64,000 nt of DNA, taken from the NCBI RefSeq assembly GCF_000023445.1, contig NC_012881.1, positions 3,566,001 through 3,630,000 of the forward strand, in the 5' to 3' direction. The notes beneath the pieces are model-generated. The model had not been told where the DNA came from, made no database searches, and saw nothing but the letters and a program-made list of their open reading frames with translations. How positions within the stretch are numbered: position 1 is the first letter of the stretch; each line of letters begins with the position of its first letter. Shown here in pieces: positions 41,073 through 49,659 of this stretch. Source of the stretch: Maridesulfovibrio salexigens DSM 2638. Its GTDB lineage: Bacteria > Desulfobacterota > Desulfovibrionia > Desulfovibrionales > Desulfovibrionaceae. The position numbers and the translations under genes were made by a program.

Positions 41073-42374
41073 TTAAAGCAGACTGGGTAAAAATGTAACC
41101 GTTGCCGGGACCGCGAGCATCAAAGCCACGAGAATAACGTAAGCGATCATGAAATAGCTGACACCCAGAAAAACCCGGTCAATCGACACATCCTCCGCCA
41201 TAGAAGCTACAATAAACGTCGTAACACCTACCGGAGGAGTGATCGCGCCAAGAGTTGTAACAATGGTAATAAGGACGCCGAACCAGACCGGATCATACCC
41301 CATAGCACTGACAATGGGGAAAAAGATGGGAATGGTGATCAGAAGCAGAGCCAAAGCATCCATGACCATACCGCCGATAATGTAGATCACGCAGATGAGC
41401 AGAATGATCACAGTAGGGGGGATAGGCAGTGCGGCAACAAAGTTCGCTGCTTCAAACGGAATACGGGTAACAGCCAGAAAACGCCCGAAGATTACCGCGC
41501 CAAGCATTACCACCATGATCATGCAGGATACCTTGAGAGTATCACTGACAGCAGCAGCAAAGCGCTTAAAAGTCATCTCCCGTGAGACAATGCTGATCAG
41601 CAATGCGAAAGCGGAACCTGCTGCTCCGGCCTCTGTGGGAGTAAACCAGCCTGCGAAAAGCCCGCCCATAACCAGCACAAAAAGAATGATCATTTCTATG
41701 GAACCGGGAAGGGAAGCAAGCTTTTCCTTGAAGGAAACCTCTTTACCAGCCGGGCCCCAATCAGGATGCGCCACGCACATCATGTAAACAGTAAGCAGAA
41801 AGAGCGCACAAAGCAGAACGCCGGGAATAACCCCACCCATGAAGAGCCTGCTGATGGACTCCCCTGTCTGTAGGCCGATGATGATCAGTACCACACTGGG
41901 CGGGATGACAACCCCGAGGGTCGCCCCGGCTGCAACTGAGCCGGTGGAAAGAATGGGATTGTACTTGAATTTCTTCATTTCCGGCAAAGCCACGGTGGAC
42001 ATGGTCGCGGCAGTGGCGGTGTTGGAACCGCAGATAGCGGCAAATCCGGCACAGGCCATGACCGTAGCCATGGCGATACCGCCACGAATATGGCCCATCC
42101 ATGCATATGCAGACTTATAAAGACGCTCGTTTACCCCGGAATAAAAACAAATCTGTCCCATAAGGATGAACAGTGGAATAACTGTTAAGCCATAGGACGA
42201 AAAAACATTCCAGATTTCAGTACCCAGCATCCCGTAAGCAGCCTTGAGATTCAAGACCTTGGCAAAGCCGATAAACCCGATAATGCCCATGGCAAAGCCC
42301 ACAGGGACACGCAAAACAAGAATAACCAGCAGCAGGCAGAGAACGCCCACAATTCCAACAGTAATCGGTTCCAT
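41073..42374 (-). CDS. TRAP transporter large permease DctM (second system)
   Basis: A 433-residue polytopic protein with DctM motifs (AAICGSNTATAATMSTVALPEM, GATLGVVIPPSVVLIIIGL, TPTEAGAAGSAFALL, GAITPPVGVTTFIVASM). I chose the ATG at 42374, 5 bp past the dctQ stop; the open frame extends upstream inside dctQ. The ribosome site is weak, so coupling to dctQ is likely. Divergent in sequence from the 20.7-kb DctM. Confidence 0.9.
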   Translation of the reverse strand: MEPITVGIVGVLCLLLVILVLRVPVGFAMGIIGFIGFAKVLNLKAAYGMLGTEIWNVFSSYGLTVIPLFILMGQICFYSGVNERLYKSAYAWMGHIRGGIAMATVMACAGFAAICGSNTATAATMSTVALPEMKKFKYNPILSTGSVAAGATLGVVIPPSVVLIIIGLQTGESISRLFMGGVIPGVLLCALFLLTVYMMCVAHPDWGPAGKEVSFKEKLASLPGSIEMIILFVLVMGGLFAGWFTPTEAGAAGSAFALLISIVSREMTFKRFAAAVSDTLKVSCMIMVVMLGAVIFGRFLAVTRIPFEAANFVAALPIPPTVIILLICVIYIIGGMVMDALALLLITIPIFFPIVSAMGYDPVWFGVLITIVTTLGAITPPVGVTTFIVASMAEDVSIDRVFLGVSYFMIAYVILVALMLAVPATVTFLPSLL

Positions 42375-42378
42375 AATA

Positions 42379-42876
42379 CTAAGCGGGTTTAAGCGGTTCT
42401 TTGCCGCGCAGAATACGAAGGATATCAAGCATGATAACAAAAGACATTGCCAGACAGCCAAAGGCCACGGCAAAAACAAAGGGATAAAAATGAATACCTA
42501 AAGTTTCTGAGACTTCCTCGAGATCATAGAGAAACATGCCCCATTTATAGGTTTCATTGGCACAAAAAACAAAAAACACACAGGAAACAGCACTGGACAA
42601 TGCGTCCAGCACAACCTGTACATGAGCGGGAAAATGCCTGAACAAAAGCCCCACAGCAATATGGCTGCGGTACAACTGCGAAAAACCAAGTGAAAATCCA
42701 GCGGTAACCGCACCTAGAAAGCCCATCAGCTCAAAGGTTCCTTTAACCGGAATCCAAACCGCCCGAGAAACCATATTCGCACAGGCCAGTAAAATCATCA
42801 GGGTCAATGCCGACCCGGCAATCACTGCCAAGGCGCGACAAATCCAAATGGCTGCTTTTTCGAGATAATCAATCAT
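42379..42876 (-). CDS. TRAP transporter small permease DctQ (second system)
   Basis: A 165-residue membrane protein with four hydrophobic segments and the family core VSRAVWIPVKGTFELMGFLGAVTAGFSLGFSQLYRSHIAVGLLF. Partner of the adjacent DctM. It is separated from dctP by 68 bp containing a perfect hairpin. Confidence 0.87.
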   Translation of the reverse strand: MIDYLEKAAIWICRALAVIAGSALTLMILLACANMVSRAVWIPVKGTFELMGFLGAVTAGFSLGFSQLYRSHIAVGLLFRHFPAHVQVVLDALSSAVSCVFFVFCANETYKWGMFLYDLEEVSETLGIHFYPFVFAVAFGCLAMSFVIMLDILRILRGKEPLKPA

Positions 42877-42885
42877 AATTATATC

Positions 42886-42921
42886 AAGAGTCTCCCCGTC
42901 ATTAAAGACAGGGAGACTCTT
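42886..42921 (-). promoter_or_regulatory. Intercistronic hairpin between dctP and dctQ
   Basis: An 11-bp inverted repeat (AAGAGTCTCCC/GGGAGACTCTT), 14-base loop, no clear T-run. It may protect dctP mRNA or partly terminate, giving more binding protein than permease. Confidence 0.55.
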
Positions 42922-42944
42922 TGGTCATATATTCTTTAAATAAA

Positions 42945-43964
42945 CTACTTGCCTTCATACTTAATGCGAAGCTCTTCCACATCGGAAAGAACTGCTGCGC
43001 CGTCAACACCTTTGGCTGCTGCTTTCTCCTTCCAGTCCTCGATGAGCGGCAGAGTCTTATCCTTGATAGCCTGCATGTCTGCGTCAGACATTTTGATCAT
43101 CTCGATGGAGTACTTGTCTTTGGCCCAGGCAAGGGAACGTTTTACATGTTCATCCATGTATTTTCCGGTCCATTCAGCCTGTTCACGACCAAGGTCATTC
43201 AGCACTTTTTTGACATCATCAGGCAGAGAATTCCAAGAATTCATATTCATGATGATAGCAAAAGGATAAACTGCAGTGTTGGTTTCGGTCTCATAACGGC
43301 AAATCTCAGCAAAATTCAAGTCTTTAAGGACCTCAAAAGAGGAGAACAAGCCTTTAACCACACCTTTCTGCAAAGCTTCAGGAGTAGCGGACATCGGCAT
43401 GGAAACCGGTGTAGCGCCAAGAGATTCCAGAATCTTGGACAGAATGCCGGAAGCGCGAACTTCAAGCCCCTTAAGATCATCGAGGTTACGTACGGGAACC
43501 TTGGTCATGATATTGGAAGGCGCGGAAGCAAACATGGTCAGCACCTTGAACCGTTTAAATTCTTTGGGCTGATATTTAGTGTAAAGATCCCAGAGAGCAA
43601 GGCTGGCAGAGGTGGAAGAAGTGAATCCAAGGGGCAGCTCAAATACGGAACTAAGAGGAAATACGCCCGGATGGTAAGCAAGGCTTACACAGCCGATATC
43701 CGCCTGCCCCTGCATTACCCCGCGCAGGGTGTTCTTGGCACCAAGAAGAGTTGAACCGGGATAAGTCTGAACTTGTACTTTTCCTGCTGTTCTTTTTTCC
43801 ACTTCCTGTTTCCAGCGCTCCATCTGGACACAGGGAAAAGTTTTGGCTGGCGGAAAGTTGGCATAACTAAGGCTGATATCAGCCGCAGAAACAACAGAAG
43901 CACTAAAAAGTGCCGCACACAACATAAATACTGCAAGCAACCCGGCAGTTTTTCCGGTTCTCAT
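42945..43964 (-). CDS. TRAP transporter substrate-binding protein DctP (second system)
   Basis: A 339-residue exported protein with signal peptide ending near SVVSA (about 27). The ligand site region is DDLKGLEVRASGILSKILESLGATPVSMPMSATPEALQKGVVKGL, with the canonical Arg of the VRASG motif that pairs with a substrate carboxylate. GGAGGGAG precedes the ATG. First gene of the second TRAP operon. The ligand is probably a carboxylate; its identity is unknown. Confidence 0.92.
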   Translation of the reverse strand: MRTGKTAGLLAVFMLCAALFSASVVSAADISLSYANFPPAKTFPCVQMERWKQEVEKRTAGKVQVQTYPGSTLLGAKNTLRGVMQGQADIGCVSLAYHPGVFPLSSVFELPLGFTSSTSASLALWDLYTKYQPKEFKRFKVLTMFASAPSNIMTKVPVRNLDDLKGLEVRASGILSKILESLGATPVSMPMSATPEALQKGVVKGLFSSFEVLKDLNFAEICRYETETNTAVYPFAIIMNMNSWNSLPDDVKKVLNDLGREQAEWTGKYMDEHVKRSLAWAKDKYSIEMIKMSDADMQAIKDKTLPLIEDWKEKAAAKGVDGAAVLSDVEELRIKYEGK

Positions 43965-44056
43965 CTCACTCCCTCCATTGTAAGGACTTACTTTTTTGAT
44001 TGGGCAGCGAAGCAGGGCAAGGCAGCTTCGCCGAAAAAGGATGGCGGTTTATAACA

Positions 44057-44090
44057 TAAAAAGGGCCCCCCGCAAAGAAGCAGGAGGCCC
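44057..44090 (-). terminator. Terminator after the secreted repeat-protein gene
   Basis: GGGCCTCCTGC pairs with GCGGGGGGCCC (with G-U pairs). Five T follow on the minus strand. Confidence 0.8.
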
Positions 44091-44103
44091 GGTAAAAACA
44101 GAC

Positions 44104-45750
44104 TTATTGGCCCATATTAAGTTCGTAGGCCATGACCAGAGTCTTGCGGTGCTTAACACCCAAAGCTCCGGGGAATGTGTTCAATATGCAATACAGTTCA
44201 TCTTCACCGTCATTATCAATGTCGGCGACACCATAGCTGCTTACTGTTCCTTTGATCCTGCGGGTTTTCCACGCAAGGTTAAGACCTACGCCGTCCCAGA
44301 ATTCAGCATGAATTTCACCCTGAGCAAAGGTTTTGTAGTTTGAGAAGATCTGCCCGGCAAGGGAAAGGTCTTTGTTCAACAGAACTTCCTTTTTGCGGGG
44401 GTCAGAGATGGAAACAACAGAAACGGGCATGGGAATAAAGTAGTTATGCTCCATGCGTTCGCTTTTCTTCTCTTCGTTAAATCCTCTGGATTTCGAAACA
44501 GTATCGATCGCAACAGCAGCAGAGTTGTAACTGTTGGTACTTTCGTAAATAGGCTCAAGATTCTTGTCGTAAAGGTTAATGCGTCCATGTTTGTTCAGAA
44601 CAAGAATCTTGTATTCTCCTTCACTAACCGGAAGATAGGTAAGGTTAAAAACGTTACTGAACTCAGGAACATTCAGCTTACGAATCGGAACCAGTGCACC
44701 ATTGGAAAATGAATACTCTACAAGGTCTTTGGAGTAAAATGTTCTGTGCGGATCAAAACGCTGTCCCACGAGAGTTTCAGTAAAGTTCGGCGGAGTTTTG
44801 ATCACAGAAAGAAAGTTTCTGTTACGGTCAAGCAGGACTTTCGGGGTCTTACCTTTGAAGGAAAGAATATAGGAGTAGGGTTTCCTGTCTATCTCAGTAC
44901 ACAGTACAACTTCGTAAACACCGTCCCTGTCCAGATCGATACCGCTAATCCGCAGACCGGAAGAACGCTGTCCGTAAGAATAGGAAACAACTTCTTTAAG
45001 GTGCTGGCCGACAATAGCCATGACCTTAATTTCATTTTCACCCAGAACAACCAGATCTTTTTTACCATCGCCGGTTACATCTTCTACAAAACCGCCACGG
45101 TTGACGAATTTCATAGTCTGACTGCGCCAGCGGCCCGGTGTTTCTGTCCCACCCTGATATCTGAACTGAGGGTTGATTGTACTTTCAAGAACTTTACCCG
45201 CACCAGCGGCAGTAACAAACTCGGGGTTTACAGGGCTGTCAGGACGAGCTTCCTCGCGTTTAATCTCTTCTTCGCTCTTCTTTTGACTGCCCGGTTTCTG
45301 AAAAAGCTGTCCCTTGATATCCTGTGCGATACCGTCAATTGCGGGGATAAGTTCAGAAATAGTAGTCTCGGCACTTTTGGTCCAGGAATGTCCCTCACCA
45401 TTAATCATGCGTACGTCAACAGAAGCCTGTTTTCCGACTATAACCACGGACCCGAGAGCTACATAATCAACACCGAGAGTTTGAACACTCTTTACTTCTT
45501 CAACCTTATTCTTCGGTTTGTCAGCCTCTTTCAAATTGGAAGACCCGGCCATAGGCTCAAAATGTCCAGTCCAGTTCAAACGGGAAGTCAACATCGTCTG
45601 AACGCCGCGGCTCAGATACTTATACTGGTCAGGTCCGTTGATCTCAAATGGGTATACCGCATAAGTGCGGGCTTCAGCTGCAAAAGAAGCAGTTGCAGCC
45701 AGCATGGTAACGGCAACAATGAAAAAAATTATCAAACGTCTAAACGACAT
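44104..45750 (-). CDS. Exported FG-GAP/VCBS-like repeat protein
   Basis: A 548-residue protein with signal peptide (to ASFAA, about 25). An N-terminal alpha/beta domain (RTYAVYPFEINGPDQYKYLSRGVQTMLTSRL, then VDYVALGSVVIVGKQASVDVRMING) is like TolB-N/CsgG domains. A beta-propeller region follows (from about 200) with FG-GAP-type signatures: FVEDVTGDGKKDLVVLGEN, ISGIDLDRDGVYEVVLC and YGVADIDNDGEDELYCIL, whose Asp-rich loops can bind calcium. It is likely periplasmic or outer-membrane associated. Monocistronic; partner unknown. Confidence 0.8.
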   Translation of the reverse strand: MSFRRLIIFFIVAVTMLAATASFAAEARTYAVYPFEINGPDQYKYLSRGVQTMLTSRLNWTGHFEPMAGSSNLKEADKPKNKVEEVKSVQTLGVDYVALGSVVIVGKQASVDVRMINGEGHSWTKSAETTISELIPAIDGIAQDIKGQLFQKPGSQKKSEEEIKREEARPDSPVNPEFVTAAGAGKVLESTINPQFRYQGGTETPGRWRSQTMKFVNRGGFVEDVTGDGKKDLVVLGENEIKVMAIVGQHLKEVVSYSYGQRSSGLRISGIDLDRDGVYEVVLCTEIDRKPYSYILSFKGKTPKVLLDRNRNFLSVIKTPPNFTETLVGQRFDPHRTFYSKDLVEYSFSNGALVPIRKLNVPEFSNVFNLTYLPVSEGEYKILVLNKHGRINLYDKNLEPIYESTNSYNSAAVAIDTVSKSRGFNEEKKSERMEHNYFIPMPVSVVSISDPRKKEVLLNKDLSLAGQIFSNYKTFAQGEIHAEFWDGVGLNLAWKTRRIKGTVSSYGVADIDNDGEDELYCILNTFPGALGVKHRKTLVMAYELNMGQ

Positions 45751-46133
45751 CTTTAATCCTCCAGACTAAAATTTACAGTCAATATATGTTGTGATTACAT
45801 AATATTATTCATCAAGAATAACACACCGGTAGAACATCATGTCGGCAGCCGGTACTGCCAATTTTTCAAAAACGGGTTAAACGCTTGTAGCAGCTAATGC
45901 AACGGTACGCAAAGTCAAAGATAGGGATACCCGCATGATACACTTGTCAAACGGGCATTGCTGTTTTATCTCTCTGGCTCCTGTTTATAAGGGTTTTAAG
46001 ATTTTTTTATATCCCGGCCTGTCTTCCTTAAGTTATATCAGGCTATTTTTTTACATAATTTTACTATTTTTCTTGCGGACTACTGCTCCAGGTCTTCCCA
46101 ATCTCACACACCCTCGACCGCAACTTACTTTAT
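45751..46133. other. Intergenic region between the repeat-protein gene and the m5C methyltransferase
   Basis: A 383-bp divergent gap, AT-rich. A 95-codon open frame within it is hydrophobic and lacks a ribosome site, so I do not call it. No clear promoter boxes or repeats seen. Confidence 0.6.
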
Positions 46134-47390
46134 ATGAATACAGATTTAAGAACTTTCAGACTGGTCTGCTCACCCAAGGATGTGGCAGCAGTGGAAGAAT
46201 TGCTCCGTGCACAGGGCTTTGAATTCAGGCCGGAACCGTTCTATTCCATGGCCCGTATTCTGGAAAAAGAACCTTTTCCGCTGGGTGAATCCGTAGCAGC
46301 AAGATTCGGTCGAATATACATTCAGGACCGTTCCTCAATGCTGCCTCCACTCATGCTGGCCCCGAAAGAAGGCGATGTGGTGCTCGATATGTGCGCCGCC
46401 CCCGGCAGCAAAACCGGCCTGCTTGCACGCTTGGTAGGGCGCGATGGATTTGTACTGGCCAGCGAACCTTCCAGCGATCGTCTGGCATTGCTGCGCCAGA
46501 ACCTTCGCAAGGTACAGGCTGTGAACACCGCAACTGTACACTATGAGTCCCAGAAACTTCCCCTGCCCCCTTCAAGCTGGAAAACCATCCAACTCGACCC
46601 GCCATGCAGCGGCTGGGGCACTTTGAATAAAAACCCCAAGGCTATGGAAGTCTGGAAAGGCGAGAAGACTGTCCCGCTGGTCAACCTGCAACGCAAGCTG
46701 CTGACCAAAGCATACGAACTGCTCGCCCCCGGTGGCAGGCTGGTCTATTCCACCTGCACCACCAATGTTCAGGAAAACGAAGAACAGACCCGTTTTGCAA
46801 CAGAAGAGCTGGGCTTTGAACTTTTCGACCTGCCCCGCCCCGAGGGATTCACCATCGCTGATCCGCTATTGCCTAATATGGACGGAGTGCTGCGCGTGGA
46901 CGGTTCCGGAGGAGGTCAGGGATTTTACCTCTGCGGACTACGCAAGCCGGGCGATGAAGAGAAATATACACCGGACACCTGCAATCCTCCGGGCAAGAAA
47001 ATCAATCTCAAGAAAACAGAAATCCCCGGCTCGGTTGACCTTTCAGCCCTGCCCGAAGGTGATATTTACGAATTCAAAGGCAAGGCCATGTTCCTGAACA
47101 AACACGCCCTTGAAATTCTGCCCAAAGAATTGCGCTGGCAGGGTTTCCACATTGGCAAATTTAACAGGGACAAATTCAAGCCGGACCCTTTTGCGCGCTG
47201 CCTGCTGCCTGAAAAGCCGGACAGCTCGGCACTGGTAATTGAAAACCCGCAGGACATAGCCAATCTTCTGGCTGGACAAAGCCTGCCTGCTCCGGCAAAG
47301 GGCAAAGGCCCAGTCGGACTCTATTATAAAGATATGCTGCTCGGATTCACCGGAAAGAAAGGACCCCGGTTTATCTGGACAGATAAGTAA
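46134..47390 (+). CDS. RsmB/NSUN-type RNA cytosine-C5 methyltransferase
   Basis: A 418-residue enzyme with SAM motif DMCAAPGSKTG (about 83-93), the LDPPCSGWGT motif IV Cys and STCTTNVQENEEQ, which holds the motif VI catalytic Cys. Both cysteines of the two-Cys m5C mechanism are present. A C-terminal domain (from about 290: DIYEFKGKAMFLNKHALEILPKELRWQGFHIGKF) resembles the RsmF/PUA-like tail. It modifies rRNA or tRNA. The ribosome site is weak. It lies 22 bp upstream of a DhnA-family gene. Confidence 0.88.
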   Translation: MNTDLRTFRLVCSPKDVAAVEELLRAQGFEFRPEPFYSMARILEKEPFPLGESVAARFGRIYIQDRSSMLPPLMLAPKEGDVVLDMCAAPGSKTGLLARLVGRDGFVLASEPSSDRLALLRQNLRKVQAVNTATVHYESQKLPLPPSSWKTIQLDPPCSGWGTLNKNPKAMEVWKGEKTVPLVNLQRKLLTKAYELLAPGGRLVYSTCTTNVQENEEQTRFATEELGFELFDLPRPEGFTIADPLLPNMDGVLRVDGSGGGQGFYLCGLRKPGDEEKYTPDTCNPPGKKINLKKTEIPGSVDLSALPEGDIYEFKGKAMFLNKHALEILPKELRWQGFHIGKFNRDKFKPDPFARCLLPEKPDSSALVIENPQDIANLLAGQSLPAPAKGKGPVGLYYKDMLLGFTGKKGPRFIWTDK

Positions 47391-47412
47391 GAATATAAGG
47401 ATCAATAAAATA

Positions 47413-48189
47413 ATGAACGGAACTAACCGCCGCCTGAAAAGGCTTTTTGATAAAGAAAGCGGAAACGCGCTGATTCTGGCCCTCGACCACGGAGCCAACG
47501 AAGGCATGATAGATGGCCTCGGCTCCATCCAGTCCATCCTTGAAGCCCTGCCCTCATCCGGTGTGCAGGGGGTTATTCTCAACAAGGGACTGGCCATGCA
47601 TTACGGCCATCTGGTGCCGCCGGACGTGAACCTGATCATCCAGCTTAATGCCGGAACAAGGCACGGCTCACCTTCTTACAACAAGAACATAGTCTGTTCC
47701 ATTTCCGAAGCCCTTCGCCTCGGAGCGGATGCTGTTTCCATGCATGTAAACATCGGCAATGAACTGGAAGACCGCATGCTGGTGGACCTCGGCGAGATCA
47801 CTGATGAAGCACATCAGTTTGGAATCCCGGTACTGGCAACTGTTCTCGCAAGAGGCAGCCAGATCGTAAACGAACATGATTCCAGCTTGGTAGCACACTG
47901 TATCCGCATCGGAGCGGAACTGGGACCGGACATCGTAGCCGTACCCTACCCCAATAACGGGGACACTTTCATGAAAGCCGTAGCAGCCTGCCCGATTCCG
48001 GTACTGGTCACCGGAGGGCCGCTTGGACAGAATGTTGAGGGTGCTCTGAACAACACAAAAGCGGGTTTAAAATCCGGTTGTAAGGGCTGTTGCATCGGCA
48101 GAAACATTTTCCAGACTGAAAACCCCATAGAAAGCATGGAAAAATACGCGAAAATTGCACATAAAAATGCAAACATTTCAGACGATTAA
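47413..48189 (+). CDS. DhnA/FbaB-family class I aldolase homologue lacking the Schiff-base Lys
   Basis: A 258-residue TIM barrel closely following 2-amino-3,7-dideoxyheptulosonate synthase/archaeal FBP aldolase: ILALDHGANEG (21-31), GVILNKGLAMHYG, LIIQLNAGTRHG, ADAVSMHVNIGNELED, VLATVLARGSQIVNE, PVLVTGGPLGQNVEGAL and CIGRNIFQTENP. At the position of the Schiff-base Lys (VKTSY-like in MJ0400) it reads DIVAVPYPNNGD, giving Ala176. Classical aldol catalysis through this residue is therefore not possible. It may use another mechanism or have another role. Probably co-transcribed with the m5C methyltransferase. Confidence 0.8.
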   Translation: MNGTNRRLKRLFDKESGNALILALDHGANEGMIDGLGSIQSILEALPSSGVQGVILNKGLAMHYGHLVPPDVNLIIQLNAGTRHGSPSYNKNIVCSISEALRLGADAVSMHVNIGNELEDRMLVDLGEITDEAHQFGIPVLATVLARGSQIVNEHDSSLVAHCIRIGAELGPDIVAVPYPNNGDTFMKAVAACPIPVLVTGGPLGQNVEGALNNTKAGLKSGCKGCCIGRNIFQTENPIESMEKYAKIAHKNANISDD

Positions 48190-48219
48190 AATTTATTTTA
48201 AATATATTCAAAAAATCGT

Positions 48220-48248
48220 TTGACAAATCAGGCCGACATCGGCAGTAT
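48220..48248 (+). promoter_or_regulatory. Candidate promoter of the first tRNA-Val/Asp unit
   Basis: TTGACA, 17-bp spacer, CAGTAT, about 74 bp before tRNA-Val. Similar TTGACA boxes lie before the other two Val-Asp units. Confidence 0.55.
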
Positions 48249-48321
48249 CCCTCTTCGTGGACGGGGGGGCAAACAGAATGAACACAAACATTCAAGCCAC
48301 TTAGAAATCCACACCGACAGT

Positions 48322-48397
48322 GGGCGGATAGCTCAGTTGGGAGAGCATCGGCCTTACAAGCCGAGGGTCACAGGTTCGAGCCCTGTTCCGCCTACCA
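48322..48397 (+). tRNA. tRNA-Val (UAC), unit 1
   Basis: A 76-nt cloverleaf with acceptor stem GGGCGGA/TCCGCCT, D-loop AGCTCAGTTGGGAGAGC, anticodon loop CTTACAA (UAC), T-loop GGTTCGAGCC and encoded CCA. Identical in its body to the copies at 58666 and 63395. Confidence 0.97.
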
Positions 48398-48438
48398 CTT
48401 GTCAATAAGCGCAGCTTAACGCGCTTTAAAATATACGC

Positions 48439-48515
<77 letters not shown>

Positions 48516-48524
48516 CTTTTCAAG

Positions 48525-48558
48525 AGAAAGCCATCAATCGAAAGATTGGTGGCTTTCT
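48525..48558 (+). terminator. tRNA-Asp terminator hairpin, copy 1
   Basis: AGAAAGCCATCAATC / GATTGGTGGCTTTCT with GAAA loop and one G-U pair. The same hairpin follows the tRNA-Asp genes at 52.7, 58.9 and 63.6 kb. Confidence 0.85.
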
Positions 48559-48639
48559 CTGTTTGGTGCTATCAGTCACAAAACGAACATTTGTTGCTGA
48601 ACAAAGTCTAACGATAATATTTACTTTTTAAGAGGAAAT

Positions 48640-49152
48640 ATGTCGAACAACATTGAAATAAAAGCCCATGTCAGCGATCCAGAAAACTTAGAGCGAAGAG
48701 TTAAAAAGTTATGCGGGCCCCGAGACAGTTTGCTTTTACAAAAAGACATTTTTTACAAACTGAATAAATATCGCGTTAAACTGAGAAATGTGAATGGAGT
48801 CTCCGAACTCATTATATATAAACGGAAAAATTCAACAGGGCCAAAACAGTCCAGCTATTTACGTATCCCAATACCTTTTCCCAAATTTACGCACAAAGTA
48901 TTAAAAACAATTTTTGGAACAAGGGGGATAGTCGAAAAGAAAAGAACCCTCTTTTTTTATGGAAAGACAAGAATACATTTGGATGAAGTCCAGAAACTTG
49001 GCTCTTTTTTGGAGTTCGAAGTAGTATTAGGCGACAAGGACTCACCATCAGAAGGCATTGAGATAGCCAACGAATTAATGCAGCGCCTTGAAATTGAGAG
49101 GAAAGACCTTATTGCTGAGTCATACATAGATCTCATCGAAAAATTGCACTAA
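48640..49152 (+). CDS. CYTH-domain protein (class IV adenylate cyclase/CyaB-like)
   Basis: A 170-residue triphosphate-tunnel protein: N-terminal EIKAHV (ExExK-like variant), YRVKLRNVNGVSELIIYKRKN, KKRTLFFYGKTRIHLDEVQKLGSFLEFEVVL and DLIAESYIDLIEKL. Charged tunnel residues are largely preserved, though the first acidic motif is EIKAH rather than ExExK. Members cyclise ATP or hydrolyse triphosphates. AGAGG precedes the ATG. It is AT-richer than the core genes and lies between tRNA copies, which suggests an acquired cassette. Confidence 0.82.
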   Translation: MSNNIEIKAHVSDPENLERRVKKLCGPRDSLLLQKDIFYKLNKYRVKLRNVNGVSELIIYKRKNSTGPKQSSYLRIPIPFPKFTHKVLKTIFGTRGIVEKKRTLFFYGKTRIHLDEVQKLGSFLEFEVVLGDKDSPSEGIEIANELMQRLEIERKDLIAESYIDLIEKLH

Positions 49153-49175
49153 CCCTGCCCCTCTCCCCATCCCGA

Positions 49176-49223
49176 CGGCATAACACCTGTCACGCCAGGG
49201 ACCACAAGTTCGCGGTCATACCA
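49176..49223 (+). pseudogene. Probable degenerate tRNA-Asp remnant
   Basis: GGCATAACACCTGTCACGCC then AGGGACCACAAGTTCGCGGTC matches the D-arm end, the CTGTCAC anticodon loop and the T-loop GTTCG of tRNA-Asp in the right order, but stems and acceptor are lost. A copy of the tRNA-Asp terminator hairpin (inverted) lies 20 bp beyond. Confidence 0.5.
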
Positions 49224-49243
49224 ACTTCGACGAAATTGCACAT

Positions 49244-49277
49244 AAAAAAGCCACCAATCTCCCGATTGATGGCTTTC
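49244..49277 (-). terminator. tRNA-Asp-type terminator hairpin, inverted copy
   Basis: On the minus strand GAAAGCCATCAATC-GGGA-GATTGGTGGCTTTTTT, the same hairpin as after the tRNA-Asp genes. Here it ends the monooxygenase gene. Confidence 0.8.
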
Positions 49278-49306
49278 TTCTTTTGATAACTTAGCCCTTT
49301 TTCTCT

Positions 49307-49624
49307 TTAGTTCTCCCCTTCACTCCCCTCCGGGATAGATCCCAGAAGAGTGTACATCTCCACTGCCGGAGGGCTTTCCAGCAAACCATCAAGGTTCTTT
49401 ACAAGACTCTTATAGTGGGCTGATGCAAGGTGAGAATCTAAAGCTTCCTGACTCTCATATTTTTCATAAAAGAAAAATTCCCGTTCAGAACTATCGAGCC
49501 TGTGCAATCTATACTCCAGAACACCTTTTTCTCTAGCTGTCTCGGGAACCATGCCTGAGAGTAACTTTTCCAATTCAACTTCTTTTCCTTCTTTGGCCTG
49601 AAAAGACGCGCTTAAATAAATCAT
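49307..49624 (-). CDS. Antibiotic biosynthesis monooxygenase (ABM)-family protein
   Basis: A 105-residue dimeric ferredoxin-like ABM domain: MIYLSASFQAKEGKEVELEKLL, GVLEYRLHRLDSSEREFFFYEKYESQEALDSHLASAHYKSL. Related to YgiN-type quinol monooxygenases. The ATG at 49624 has GGAGG 6 bases upstream; four upstream codons are not needed. It lies 36 bp downstream of an AraC regulator gene, probably in one operon. Confidence 0.85.
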   Translation of the reverse strand: MIYLSASFQAKEGKEVELEKLLSGMVPETAREKGVLEYRLHRLDSSEREFFFYEKYESQEALDSHLASAHYKSLVKNLDGLLESPPAVEMYTLLGSIPEGSEGEN

Positions 49625-49659
49625 ATGAACCTCCATTTGTTTTTAATGAAGGTTGTTAG

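Noticed and set aside
45935-46222. A 95-codon open frame before the m5C methyltransferase
   Set aside because: It overlaps the start of a real gene in another frame and has no ribosome site.
48220-48408. A short plus-strand open frame across the first tRNA-Val
   Set aside because: It overlaps a perfect tRNA gene and begins in the tRNA promoter.
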